Assembly: GCA_945787885.1 (NCBI GenBank)
Contig: CALZJF010000019.1
Location: 1 to 39,435, forward strand
Direction: 5' to 3'
DNA from: an uncultured Bacteroidales bacterium
GTDB lineage: Bacteria; Bacteroidota; Bacteroidia; Bacteroidales; Bacteroidaceae
Length of the DNA: 39,435 nt
Part shown: positions 25,283 through 32,051 of the stretch, piece by piece
Position numbering within the stretch: the stretch's first letter is position 1
Layout of the letters: each line of letters opens with the position of its first letter
Program-made: the position numbers and the translations under genes
Notes under the pieces: generated by a model
Told to the model about the DNA's origin: nothing
Database searches by the model: none
Seen by the model: the letters and a program-made list of their open reading frames with translations, nothing else

Positions 25283-26494
25283 ATGGCTTCAACAAAGTTC
25301 AAATTCCGTGCCTCTACCGTTCCAGAACGGCAGGGCACTTTGTTTATTCGGGTGATTCATCAGCGCATGGTGCGGCAAATCAGCACGTCGTACAAACTTT
25401 ATCCATGGGAATGGGATGCCGAGAAGCAGTCGGTGGTAATCTCCCAAGAGTCGTTCCCCTTCCGCTCCCCGTATCTCCACGCCGTGCAGGAGGCGCTGCA
25501 ACGCGATGCTGCTCGCCTGCAACTCATCATCCTTGCGCTTGACCATAGTCGCAAGGCGTATCTGGCAAAGGACGTCGTTGAGCGATTCCTGAAGAAAGAG
25601 CCCTCCGACGACTTTCCGCAATTTGCCGAACGACTGATCAGGCAGAAGAAGGAGGAAGGGCATCAGTCGCTGGCCACGAAGTATCAGGCATCGCTCAACA
25701 GTCTCCATCGGTTTCTCAACGGTCGTCCCCTCCCCTTTGAAGAGGTGAACGCCTCTTTGATGCTCAGCTATGAGGCGTATCTGAAAAACCGGGGGCTTTG
25801 TCCGAATACCACCTCTTTCTATATGCGCAACCTGCAGACCATCTACAATCTGGCAGTGAAGCAAGGACTGACCGCACAGTGGCATCCTTTCGCACCCGTA
25901 TATACAGGCGTTGCCAAGACCGTGAAGCGTGCAGTCAATGCTCAGGAGTTCCAGCAAATCAAGTCGGCAGAACTTTCGCCAAACTCTGCTGCTGCCATGT
26001 CGCGCGACATCTTCCTCTTCAGTTTCTACGCCTGCGGCATGTCGCTGATAGACATCGCCAACCTGAAAAAGTCTGACCTGCAAGGCGAATATCTCACTTA
26101 TTGCCGTCAGAAGACGGGGCAGCAGATACGCATACACTGGGAACCGTGTATGCAGCAATTGGTGAACAAGTATCAAAATGATGATTCTCCGTATCTCTTC
26201 TCCCTCATCGCCCGCCCCGGCACTGACGAAAGACGTCAGTATCAAAGCCGGATACGCCTCATCAACCATCATCTGAAGAAATTGGGCGAGCAGTTGCAGC
26301 TCTCCGTCAAGCTCACTTCTTACGTGGCACGCCATTCTTGGGCAAGCATCGCAAAGAGTCAGAATGTGCCCATAGCTGCCATCAGCGAAGCCATGGGGCA
26401 CACCTCAGAGCGAACCACTCGCATTTATCTGAAGTGGTTCGATAACGCCCTTGTTGACAGTGCCAACCGGAAGGTGCTCAGTATTATCGAATAA
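25283..26494 (+). CDS. Tyrosine recombinase beside a probable invertible promoter
   Basis: A 403-aa integrase/recombinase. Arm-binding domain about 1-90 (FKFRASTVPERQGTLFIRVIH..ISTSYKL), SAM-like core-binding domain about 105-200, catalytic domain about 215-400. Visible catalytic residues are Lys277, Arg350 in SYVARHSWA, His373 in MGHTSERTT and the nucleophile Tyr382 in RIYLKWF. The first arginine of the family is replaced by Cys251 (FYACGMSLID), and the HxxR histidine is Tyr347, as in related Bacteroidetes recombinases. It ends 38 bp before an inverted repeat pair and 492 bp before upxY. The likely job is flipping that segment, though the target could lie elsewhere. The preceding ~1 kb gap suggests its own promoter, but no consensus was found. 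Confidence 0.88.
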   Translation: MASTKFKFRASTVPERQGTLFIRVIHQRMVRQISTSYKLYPWEWDAEKQSVVISQESFPFRSPYLHAVQEALQRDAARLQLIILALDHSRKAYLAKDVVERFLKKEPSDDFPQFAERLIRQKKEEGHQSLATKYQASLNSLHRFLNGRPLPFEEVNASLMLSYEAYLKNRGLCPNTTSFYMRNLQTIYNLAVKQGLTAQWHPFAPVYTGVAKTVKRAVNAQEFQQIKSAELSPNSAAAMSRDIFLFSFYACGMSLIDIANLKKSDLQGEYLTYCRQKTGQQIRIHWEPCMQQLVNKYQNDDSPYLFSLIARPGTDERRQYQSRIRLINHHLKKLGEQLQLSVKLTSYVARHSWASIAKSQNVPIAAISEAMGHTSERTTRIYLKWFDNALVDSANRKVLSIIE

Positions 26495-26532
26495 GAAAGG
26501 GGGAGAAAAAAACAATCGCGTTGTGCGAAACG

Positions 26533-26554
26533 CTTCATCTCTTGGCAAGAGATG
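26533..26554 (+). repeat. Left 22-bp inverted repeat of the invertible segment
   Basis: It carries the 19-bp palindrome CATCTCTTGGCAAGAGATG preceded by CTT. It is repeated exactly, inverted, at 26747-26768. The single central base (G here, C there on the plus strand) makes the pair true inverted rather than direct repeats. Confidence 0.88.
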
Positions 26555-26746
26555 TATCTAATCGCAGGCAAAGGTATAGAAAAGTTTTGAAACAACCTAA
26601 AAATTAACGGATTATCTTTGAGAAACCAGCAAAATATTGATTCGACAGCTGTTGAACTGTTCACTGAATTATGAAGCAAATGTTGAGCGAATCTATCAGA
26701 ACTTCTCCGTTTTGCATTGAAAACGTGCGAGTTGCTCCCTCCGCTC
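26555..26746. promoter_or_regulatory. Probable invertible promoter segment of the polysaccharide locus
   Basis: 192 bp between perfect 22-bp inverted repeats, placed between a recombinase gene and upxY. On the minus strand TACCTTTG (plus 26569-26576), just inside the left repeat, points away from the locus. On the plus strand TATCTTTG (26613-26620) points towards it, but its TTTG is 23 bases upstream rather than 19-21. The strongest-looking position, next to a repeat, would face upxY only after inversion, so the sequenced state may be OFF. No other TAnnTTTG box faces upxY between 26769 and 26986. Confidence 0.75.
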
Positions 26747-26768
26747 CATCTCTTGCCAAGAGATGAAG
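26747..26768 (-). repeat. Right 22-bp inverted repeat of the invertible segment
   Basis: Exact reverse complement of 26533-26554. It lies 218 bp upstream of the upxY start. Confidence 0.88.
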
Positions 26769-26888
26769 ATAATCGGAAACAACAAATGTGTAGTATTCAA
26801 TAAGAAAAAGGATGACGGGTTAAGATGAAATTGCAAGCCAATCGGAAGTTTTGCTCCACGAGCCATCTTTTACACACATTATACGTAA

Positions 26889-26923
26889 CTGCCTGTATCT
26901 CAATCACAAAGAGAAGCAGGCAG
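26889..26923 (+). promoter_or_regulatory. Hairpin in the upxY leader
   Basis: CTGCCTG (26889-26895) pairs with CAGGCAG (26917-26923), with an inner TCTC/GAGA stem. It lies about 65 bases before the upxY ATG, in the untranslated leader where UpxY-type proteins are thought to act. No T-run follows. Its role is inferred. Confidence 0.4.
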
Positions 26924-26986
26924 GAATAAAGGAAGTGCCCGCCAGTTTCTATACCCTCTCCTGTAAAGCCTCTTTTTTCCTTATTC

Positions 26987-27547
26987 ATGGCAGCTGAAAT
27001 GATGTTAGAAGACTGTTGGTATGTGTTGCGCGATTTAGCACGTCCGAACGCCAAGAACCCTGCTTACAAGCAGCTGCAGGCGATGCCTGAGATGAAGGAT
27101 TGCGTGTTCGTACCCCTCAAGCAGCAGGTGTTCATAGAATTTGGCAAGCGCGTGGTGCGCTTCGTCCCTTATATGACCGACCTTATCTTCGTGCATAAGT
27201 CAAGGGAAGAGCTCGACCCCATCGTCCGCAAGATTGACCTCCTGCAATATCGCTTCGTGCGTGGCGGCAAGCAATATGAGGCGATGAGTGTGCGCCATAA
27301 GGATTTCGTCGCCTTCCGCCGTGCCGTGGAGGAGACGGACAACGTGGAGTATTTCAGCTACAGCGAGGTCTCTCCCCGAATCTATGGCAAGCAGATACGC
27401 ATCATCGGCGGCCGCCTCAACGGCTTCGAGGGCCGCTTGATGAGCAAGCGGGGCAGCAAGCACAAGCGCCTCCTCATCGACCTCCAGGCCTGCAACCTCT
27501 CCGCCGCCATTCAAGTGGAGACGGAATATATTCAGATAGTGAAATGA
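26987..27547 (+). CDS. UpxY-family transcription antiterminator (NusG-like)
   Basis: A 186-aa protein. N-terminal NusG-like domain (DCWYVLRDLARPNAKNPAY.., KQQVFIEFGKRVVRFVPYM, TDLIFVHKS) and a C-terminal KOW-like segment (GKQIRIIGGRLNGFEGRLMS). In Bacteroides such proteins prevent early termination of their own capsule operon by acting on the leader. Here it is the first gene behind the invertible segment and 30 bp ahead of wecB, exactly the expected place. Its base composition is like the chromosome rather than the AT-rich cassette behind it. No partner UpxZ inhibitor gene is seen in this window. Confidence 0.92.
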   Translation: MAAEMMLEDCWYVLRDLARPNAKNPAYKQLQAMPEMKDCVFVPLKQQVFIEFGKRVVRFVPYMTDLIFVHKSREELDPIVRKIDLLQYRFVRGGKQYEAMSVRHKDFVAFRRAVEETDNVEYFSYSEVSPRIYGKQIRIIGGRLNGFEGRLMSKRGSKHKRLLIDLQACNLSAAIQVETEYIQIVK

Positions 27548-27577
27548 TTACCCCCCCGTATTATAAAAATCAAAGCT

Positions 27578-28816
27578 ATGAAAAAAAGAATATTGTTAGT
27601 GTTCGGAACTCGCCCTGAAGCCATCAAGATGTGTCCGCTGGTGAAGGAATTACAGAAGCGGACAGAAGAGTTCAAAACGATTGTGTGTGTAACTGGTCAG
27701 CATCGTGAAATGCTCGACCAAGTGCTCAAAATTTTTGATGTCAAGCCGGATATTGACTTGAACATCATGAAGCAAGGACAGGATTTGACCGATGTGACTG
27801 TACGTATCCTCAACGGAATGCGTGACGTGCTCAAGGAGTGCAAGCCTGATGTGGTGCTTGTTCATGGCGATACGACCACCTCCACAGCTGCCGCTCTTGC
27901 TGCTTTCTATGCACAGATTCCAGTAGGACACGTGGAGGCAGGACTTCGCACACATAATATATATAGCCCTTGGCCAGAGGAAATGAACCGCCAGATTACT
28001 GGCCGCATCGCCACATACAATTTCTCTCCTACCCCGCTCTCCGAAAAGAACCTTCAGGAAGAGAAAGCGCATGGCAATATCTATGTCACGGGCAATACCG
28101 TCATCGATGCCCTTCACATGGTGGTGGAAAAGTTAAAGAACGACACCGCCCTTGCTGAGGAGCAGAACAAAGTCCTCCTCGAAGCAGGCTATGATGTCTC
28201 AAGACTTGAAACTTTGAACTTGAAACCTGAAACTGCACCAAAGAAGTTGGTGCTGATTACCGGCCATAGAAGAGAGAATTTCGGTAACGGCTTCATCCGC
28301 ATGCTTTCCGCCATGCGTGACCTTTCCATCAAATACCCCAATGTCGATTTCGTCTATCCGATGCACTTGAATCCCAACGTTCGCCGTCCTATACACGAAA
28401 TCTTCACTGATATGGACTCCCTCTCAAAGGGAGAGGGCTGGGGAGAGGCCTCAAATTTCTTCTTCATCGAGCCTCTCCAATACCTCGAATTTGTCCATCT
28501 GATGAGCAAGGCCACCATCGTCCTCACAGATTCGGGCGGCATTCAGGAAGAGGCCCCAGGACTGGGCAAACCCGTTCTCGTCATGCGCGACACAACAGAA
28601 CGCCCAGAAGCTCTCGCAAGCGGTACCGTTCATCTTGTAGGTACGGACTACGAAAAGATTGTAAACGAAGTCAGCACCCTCCTCGATGATGCAGCAGCTT
28701 ATGAAGCCATGAGCAAAGCCGTTAACCCTTATGGTGACGGACAGGCTTGCCGCAGAATTGCTGATGTGCTGGCTGGAAAAGAAGTAGATAAATATTCATA
28801 TAAAACAAACATTTAA
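27578..28816 (+). CDS. wecB: UDP-N-acetylglucosamine 2-epimerase (non-hydrolysing)
   Basis: A 412-aa enzyme converting UDP-GlcNAc to UDP-ManNAc for the polysaccharide repeat unit. Signatures: GTRPEAIKMCPLVKEL (10-25), VGHVEAGLRTHN (116-127), SPWPEEMNRQ, ITGHRRENFG (227-236) and TDSGGIQEEAPGLGKPVLVM. Family members are about 370-385 aa; the extra length is in two places. Residues about 208-221 (SRLETLNLKPETAP) and 279-292 (MDSLSKGEGWGEAS) look like translated dispersed repeats (DNA 28199-28240 and 28415-28453). Both keep the frame and lie in loops away from the motifs above. No UDP-ManNAc dehydrogenase follows in the window, so ManNAc itself may be the building block. Confidence 0.95.
   Translation: MKKRILLVFGTRPEAIKMCPLVKELQKRTEEFKTIVCVTGQHREMLDQVLKIFDVKPDIDLNIMKQGQDLTDVTVRILNGMRDVLKECKPDVVLVHGDTTTSTAAALAAFYAQIPVGHVEAGLRTHNIYSPWPEEMNRQITGRIATYNFSPTPLSEKNLQEEKAHGNIYVTGNTVIDALHMVVEKLKNDTALAEEQNKVLLEAGYDVSRLETLNLKPETAPKKLVLITGHRRENFGNGFIRMLSAMRDLSIKYPNVDFVYPMHLNPNVRRPIHEIFTDMDSLSKGEGWGEASNFFFIEPLQYLEFVHLMSKATIVLTDSGGIQEEAPGLGKPVLVMRDTTERPEALASGTVHLVGTDYEKIVNEVSTLLDDAAAYEAMSKAVNPYGDGQACRRIADVLAGKEVDKYSYKTNI
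28199..28240 (+). repeat. In-frame low-complexity insertion in wecB, first
   Basis: The DNA has the AACTTTGAACTTGAAACCTG pattern, a stuttering of CTTGAAA/CTTTGAA steps common in Bacteroidetes intergenic DNA. It is read here as SRLETLNLKPETAP between the helix ending GYDV and the strand KKLVLITGH. Confidence 0.55.
28415..28453 (+). repeat. In-frame palindromic repeat insertion in wecB, second
   Basis: CCCTCTC pairs with GAGAGGG around AAAGG, followed by CTGGGGAGAGGC. The reverse strand translates to ASPQPSPFERES, a peptide typical of dispersed palindromic repeats in Bacteroidetes genomes. Here it is read as DSLSKGEGWGEAS, between EIFTD and FFFIEPLQY. Confidence 0.7.
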
Positions 28817-28827
28817 GGGATTCAGTT

Positions 28828-29160
28828 ATGGACAATACTATAGAAACTCACAAGAAGGCAATCTTCGCAGCTTTAGAGGCTGTACGTAAACTCAATACGC
28901 CTAAACCCGGTGAATTTGAGTCACTTCCAAGAACAATGGCAAATCATCCTTTGCCTGACATTAGAGCAGCAGTAGATAGTAGCGTAAAACTCGCTGTTCG
29001 TACCCTTAATTACGAATACGTTCCTACTTTATCAAGTAGTGAAGAGATCGTCTTTCTTGATACCACTCCAGTACAGCAGACCTATTTAAATGCTGTTGAT
29101 GTTTTGAAACCTGCTTATGATTATGATAAGGAGCAAGTGGTTTATGTGAAAATTGGATAA
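28828..29160 (+). CDS. Hypothetical protein, 110 aa
   Basis: No family is recognised. The N-terminal half is helical (IETHKKAIFAALEAVRKLN), then PLPDIRAAVDSSVKLAVRTLNY, and the end is mixed (EEIVFLDTTPVQQTYLNAVD, EQVVYVKIG). No signal peptide or membrane segment. It lies 11 bp behind wecB and 36 bp before the HEPN-like gene in the same frame with stop codons between them, so it may pair with that protein. Composition is AT-rich like the following genes. It is not an obvious sugar enzyme, which is odd inside a polysaccharide operon. Confidence 0.6.
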   Translation: MDNTIETHKKAIFAALEAVRKLNTPKPGEFESLPRTMANHPLPDIRAAVDSSVKLAVRTLNYEYVPTLSSSEEIVFLDTTPVQQTYLNAVDVLKPAYDYDKEQVVYVKIG

Positions 29161-29196
29161 ATCCATATCATGTAAGTCTCTTCATAGTAATATTGG

Positions 29197-29634
29197 ATGT
29201 GTATGAAAAGTAAAGGTTATCAAAAGTTTGAAACCTTCAAAATGCAAGCCAACGATGTGTTGAGACTTGCCACAAAAGAGGATGTTATAAAATCGGTTAC
29301 TGATCAAGTCTTCCAGCAATTGGAGTCAGAAAAGAGTACAATAGAGTTGCTCCAGAAAACAAAGAACAAGCTTGGTCTGAATATTGCACAAGAGTTAATT
29401 GATGAATCAATTCCATATCTCAAGTGCCGCCATATCTTTGTACATTCTGATGGCAAGCCTAATGATGAATTTAAGGAAAAATATCCGGATATTAGACTTG
29501 ATTCAAAAGGTAGAATAGCATTGAATATGGAGTTTTTAAACGCAGCTTACAAATCAGTGAATGACTTACTGAAAGCTTATGATGCTGAAATGATCAGCAA
29601 TCATTATATATCTCAAACAGAACTTGTTGGTTAA
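29197..29634 (+). CDS. HEPN-like protein, 145 aa
   Basis: A mostly helical protein. Its centre has KCRHIFVHSDGKPNDEF with an R-x4-H motif (Arg78, His83), the RNase-like signature of HEPN domains, in the usual context of a helix followed by (H)xxG. A second start at 29203 is possible. HEPN proteins often act as RNA-cutting toxins or as parts of defence systems, paired with an antitoxin such as an MNT nucleotidyltransferase. No MNT gene is seen; the 110-aa gene upstream is the only candidate partner. The gap to the flippase gene is 11 bp. The role in this locus is unknown, and the HEPN call rests mainly on one motif. Confidence 0.55.
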   Translation: MCMKSKGYQKFETFKMQANDVLRLATKEDVIKSVTDQVFQQLESEKSTIELLQKTKNKLGLNIAQELIDESIPYLKCRHIFVHSDGKPNDEFKEKYPDIRLDSKGRIALNMEFLNAAYKSVNDLLKAYDAEMISNHYISQTELVG

Positions 29635-29645
29635 CATTCCTATCA

Positions 29646-31196
29646 ATGTCAGATACATCAGCAAATAATAAACGCATAGCGAAGAACACCCTGATGCTCT
29701 ATGTCCGGATGCTCTTCACCATGGCTGTCTCGCTCTTTACGAGTCGAGTCATTTTGAACACCCTTGGAGTAGAAGATTACGGAATACAGAATGTCGTTGG
29801 AGGAGTTGTTGCAATGTTCTCAGTTTTGTCAGGATCCATGTCTTCCTCCATAAGCCGATTCATTACTTTTGAGTTGGGAAGGGGTGAGATTCATAGACTG
29901 AAAACTGTTTTTTCCACAGGGGTAAACATACAATTGGGAATGTCATTGCTGGTCATAGTAGTCGCTGAGGCAGCAGGTGTGTGGTTCTTGAACTGCAAAA
30001 TGAATATTCCTGCAGAACGAATGGTAGCCGCTAATTGGGTATTTCAATGTTCAATATTAACATTTGTGCTTAACCTACTTAGTGTACCCTACAATGCCTC
30101 AATCATCGCTCACGAAAAGATGTCTGCATTTGCATACATTAGCGTGATTGAGGTTACGCTGAAGCTTATCATTGTGTATATGTTGACTGTCTCTCCTTTT
30201 GATCGACTAATAACCTATTCCGTTTTGCTTCTATGCGTTGGAGCATTAATTAGGTTTATATATGGCTATTATTGCAAGAGGCATTTTGAAGAATGCACCT
30301 ATCATTTTGTCTATGATAAGGCAGTATTGAAGTCCATGACAAGTTTCGCAGGTTGGAATTTCTTGGGCAATGGAGCTTATATGCTCAATACTCAAGGAGT
30401 CAACATATTGATGAATATGTATTTTGGAGTAGCTGTTAATGCTGCCCGTGGTGTTGCCACACAAGTGGATGCTGCATTAAAGCAGTTTGTCAACAATTTC
30501 ACGACAGCAGTTAATCCGCAGATAACAAAATCGTATGCGCAAGGCGATCTTGAAAGTATGCACAAACTTGTTTGTAGGAGTGCCAAGTTCTCAGCCTTTC
30601 TGATGATGTTCTTCGCTGTTCCAATAATATTGGAGACAGACACAATCCTCACTTTATGGTTAAAGAATCCTCCTGCTTATGCGTCAATTTTCCTGAAGTG
30701 GATTATCATCTCTTCATTTATGGACACTGTTCTTGCTAACTCGTTGGTGACATCCATGTTTGCCACAGGAAATATCAAGAGATACCAAATAATCGTTACT
30801 ACCGTTGGTTGTCTTGTGTTCCCTCTCAGCTGGTTGGCATTCTATTTGGGATTTGAACCACAAGTAGGCTACATTCTATATTTCATCATATACAGCATCC
30901 TGCTTTTCGTGCGACTATACTTGTTGAGAGATATGGTGAAACTACCCATAATGATGTATGCGCGAGAAGTCCTTTTTAAGGTTTTGCCGACAATGGCAAT
31001 ATGCTTTGCTGTTCCCTCTCTTCTTTTGATTACCATGGGAGAGGGCTTGTTACGTTTTGCTCTCATTGTTGTATCGAGTATGATAGTCACCTCGTTCACA
31101 ACATATAGTATAGGGCTGGATGAAGGAGAGAAAAAATATCTGATTGAACTATCAAAAAAGATACCAATAATACACTCTTTAAAAAATAAGCGATAA
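29646..31196 (+). CDS. Polysaccharide flippase (Wzx-type, MOP superfamily)
   Basis: A 516-aa integral membrane protein with about 12-14 hydrophobic helices. The opening (IAKNTLMLYVRMLFTMAVSL, ILNTLGVEDYGIQNVVGGVV) and SGSMSSSISRFITFELGRGE are typical of Bacteroidales Wzx-like transporters. It moves the lipid-linked repeat unit across the inner membrane for Wzy polymerisation. The gene ends in TAATG, sharing one base with the next start. This is one of the two membrane proteins that define a Wzx/Wzy route here; Wzy is at 36637. Confidence 0.93.
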   Translation: MSDTSANNKRIAKNTLMLYVRMLFTMAVSLFTSRVILNTLGVEDYGIQNVVGGVVAMFSVLSGSMSSSISRFITFELGRGEIHRLKTVFSTGVNIQLGMSLLVIVVAEAAGVWFLNCKMNIPAERMVAANWVFQCSILTFVLNLLSVPYNASIIAHEKMSAFAYISVIEVTLKLIIVYMLTVSPFDRLITYSVLLLCVGALIRFIYGYYCKRHFEECTYHFVYDKAVLKSMTSFAGWNFLGNGAYMLNTQGVNILMNMYFGVAVNAARGVATQVDAALKQFVNNFTTAVNPQITKSYAQGDLESMHKLVCRSAKFSAFLMMFFAVPIILETDTILTLWLKNPPAYASIFLKWIIISSFMDTVLANSLVTSMFATGNIKRYQIIVTTVGCLVFPLSWLAFYLGFEPQVGYILYFIIYSILLFVRLYLLRDMVKLPIMMYAREVLFKVLPTMAICFAVPSLLLITMGEGLLRFALIVVSSMIVTSFTTYSIGLDEGEKKYLIELSKKIPIIHSLKNKR

Positions 31197-32026
31197 TGAG
31201 TTTAAAATCGAAATTGAAACATATCGTGTCTTTCATGCTGCATGGAGAGACTAAGCCTGTATATGCAACTATTTCCTATCTGTCACCCAAAGAAACTCTA
31301 CGTGGAAAGAAGATAATTATTACAGGTGGTGGCCGTGGACTTGGTTTTTCCATGGCAAAGAAATTTGTTGCAGAAGGAGCGGAAGTGCTGATTGCAGGAA
31401 GAAATGAGAAAGTTTTGCAAGAGAGTTCAAAGGCATTGGGATGCAAATATCTCCCATTGGATGTCTCCAATCCCACTGAATTTGACGCTTTCATGGATAA
31501 AGCCGAAAAACAGCTTGGAGGAATGAATGTATTGGTAAACAATGCTGGCATTTCCTTGCATGAGAATACGTTCTTTGATGTTACACCCGAGACATTCAAC
31601 AAGCAAGTCGATACCAATCTCAAAGGAGCATTTTTCCTGACTCAGTCTTTTATTCGTCATATCAAGGAATCAGGCACAAAACCTTGTGTTCTCTTTGTAT
31701 CATCGGAGACAGGCGACACGATGGACTTCCGACCTTACGGCTTTACCAAGGCAGCAATCAACAGTATGGTTCAAGGTTTAGCCTACCTCTTTGCAAAGGA
31801 CGGCATACGCGTCAATGCAGTGGCTCCAGGCATTACAGCTTCTGATATGACAGGATTGTCAACCGAAGGAGACATTAGCTATAGAGGAAATATCTCAGGT
31901 AGAGTATATATGCCCGAAGAGGTAGCAGAAACGGCAGCATTCCTTATCTCAGAAGCCGCTGGATGTGTATCTGGACAGATAATAACATGCAATAATGCAA
32001 AGACCGTTAATGCAAGATGGAAATAA
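31196..32026 (+). CDS. Short-chain dehydrogenase/reductase
   Basis: A 276-aa SDR. Nucleotide-binding TGGGRGLG at 43-50, NNAG at 115-118, and the catalytic set Ser169/170, Tyr181 and Lys185 (YGFTK). It has an extra N-terminal ~35 residues (MSLKSKLKHIVSFMLHGETK) ahead of the usual start. The substrate is unknown. Its place directly before a MenD-like ThDP enzyme suggests it reduces that enzyme's product, perhaps a branched-chain or unusual keto sugar. This is inference from order alone. Confidence 0.85.
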   Translation: MSLKSKLKHIVSFMLHGETKPVYATISYLSPKETLRGKKIIITGGGRGLGFSMAKKFVAEGAEVLIAGRNEKVLQESSKALGCKYLPLDVSNPTEFDAFMDKAEKQLGGMNVLVNNAGISLHENTFFDVTPETFNKQVDTNLKGAFFLTQSFIRHIKESGTKPCVLFVSSETGDTMDFRPYGFTKAAINSMVQGLAYLFAKDGIRVNAVAPGITASDMTGLSTEGDISYRGNISGRVYMPEEVAETAAFLISEAAGCVSGQIITCNNAKTVNARWK

Positions 32027-32051
32027 GTATATAAATCAATAAAATGTAGAT

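Noticed and set aside
25140-25283. tRNA or attachment site before the recombinase
   Set aside because: No cloverleaf or T-arm sequence was found, and the flanking repeats fit inversion of a nearby segment better than integration.
26425-26679. An 84-aa minus-strand frame across the invertible segment
   Set aside because: It overlaps the recombinase end and one inverted repeat, with no start signal or family.
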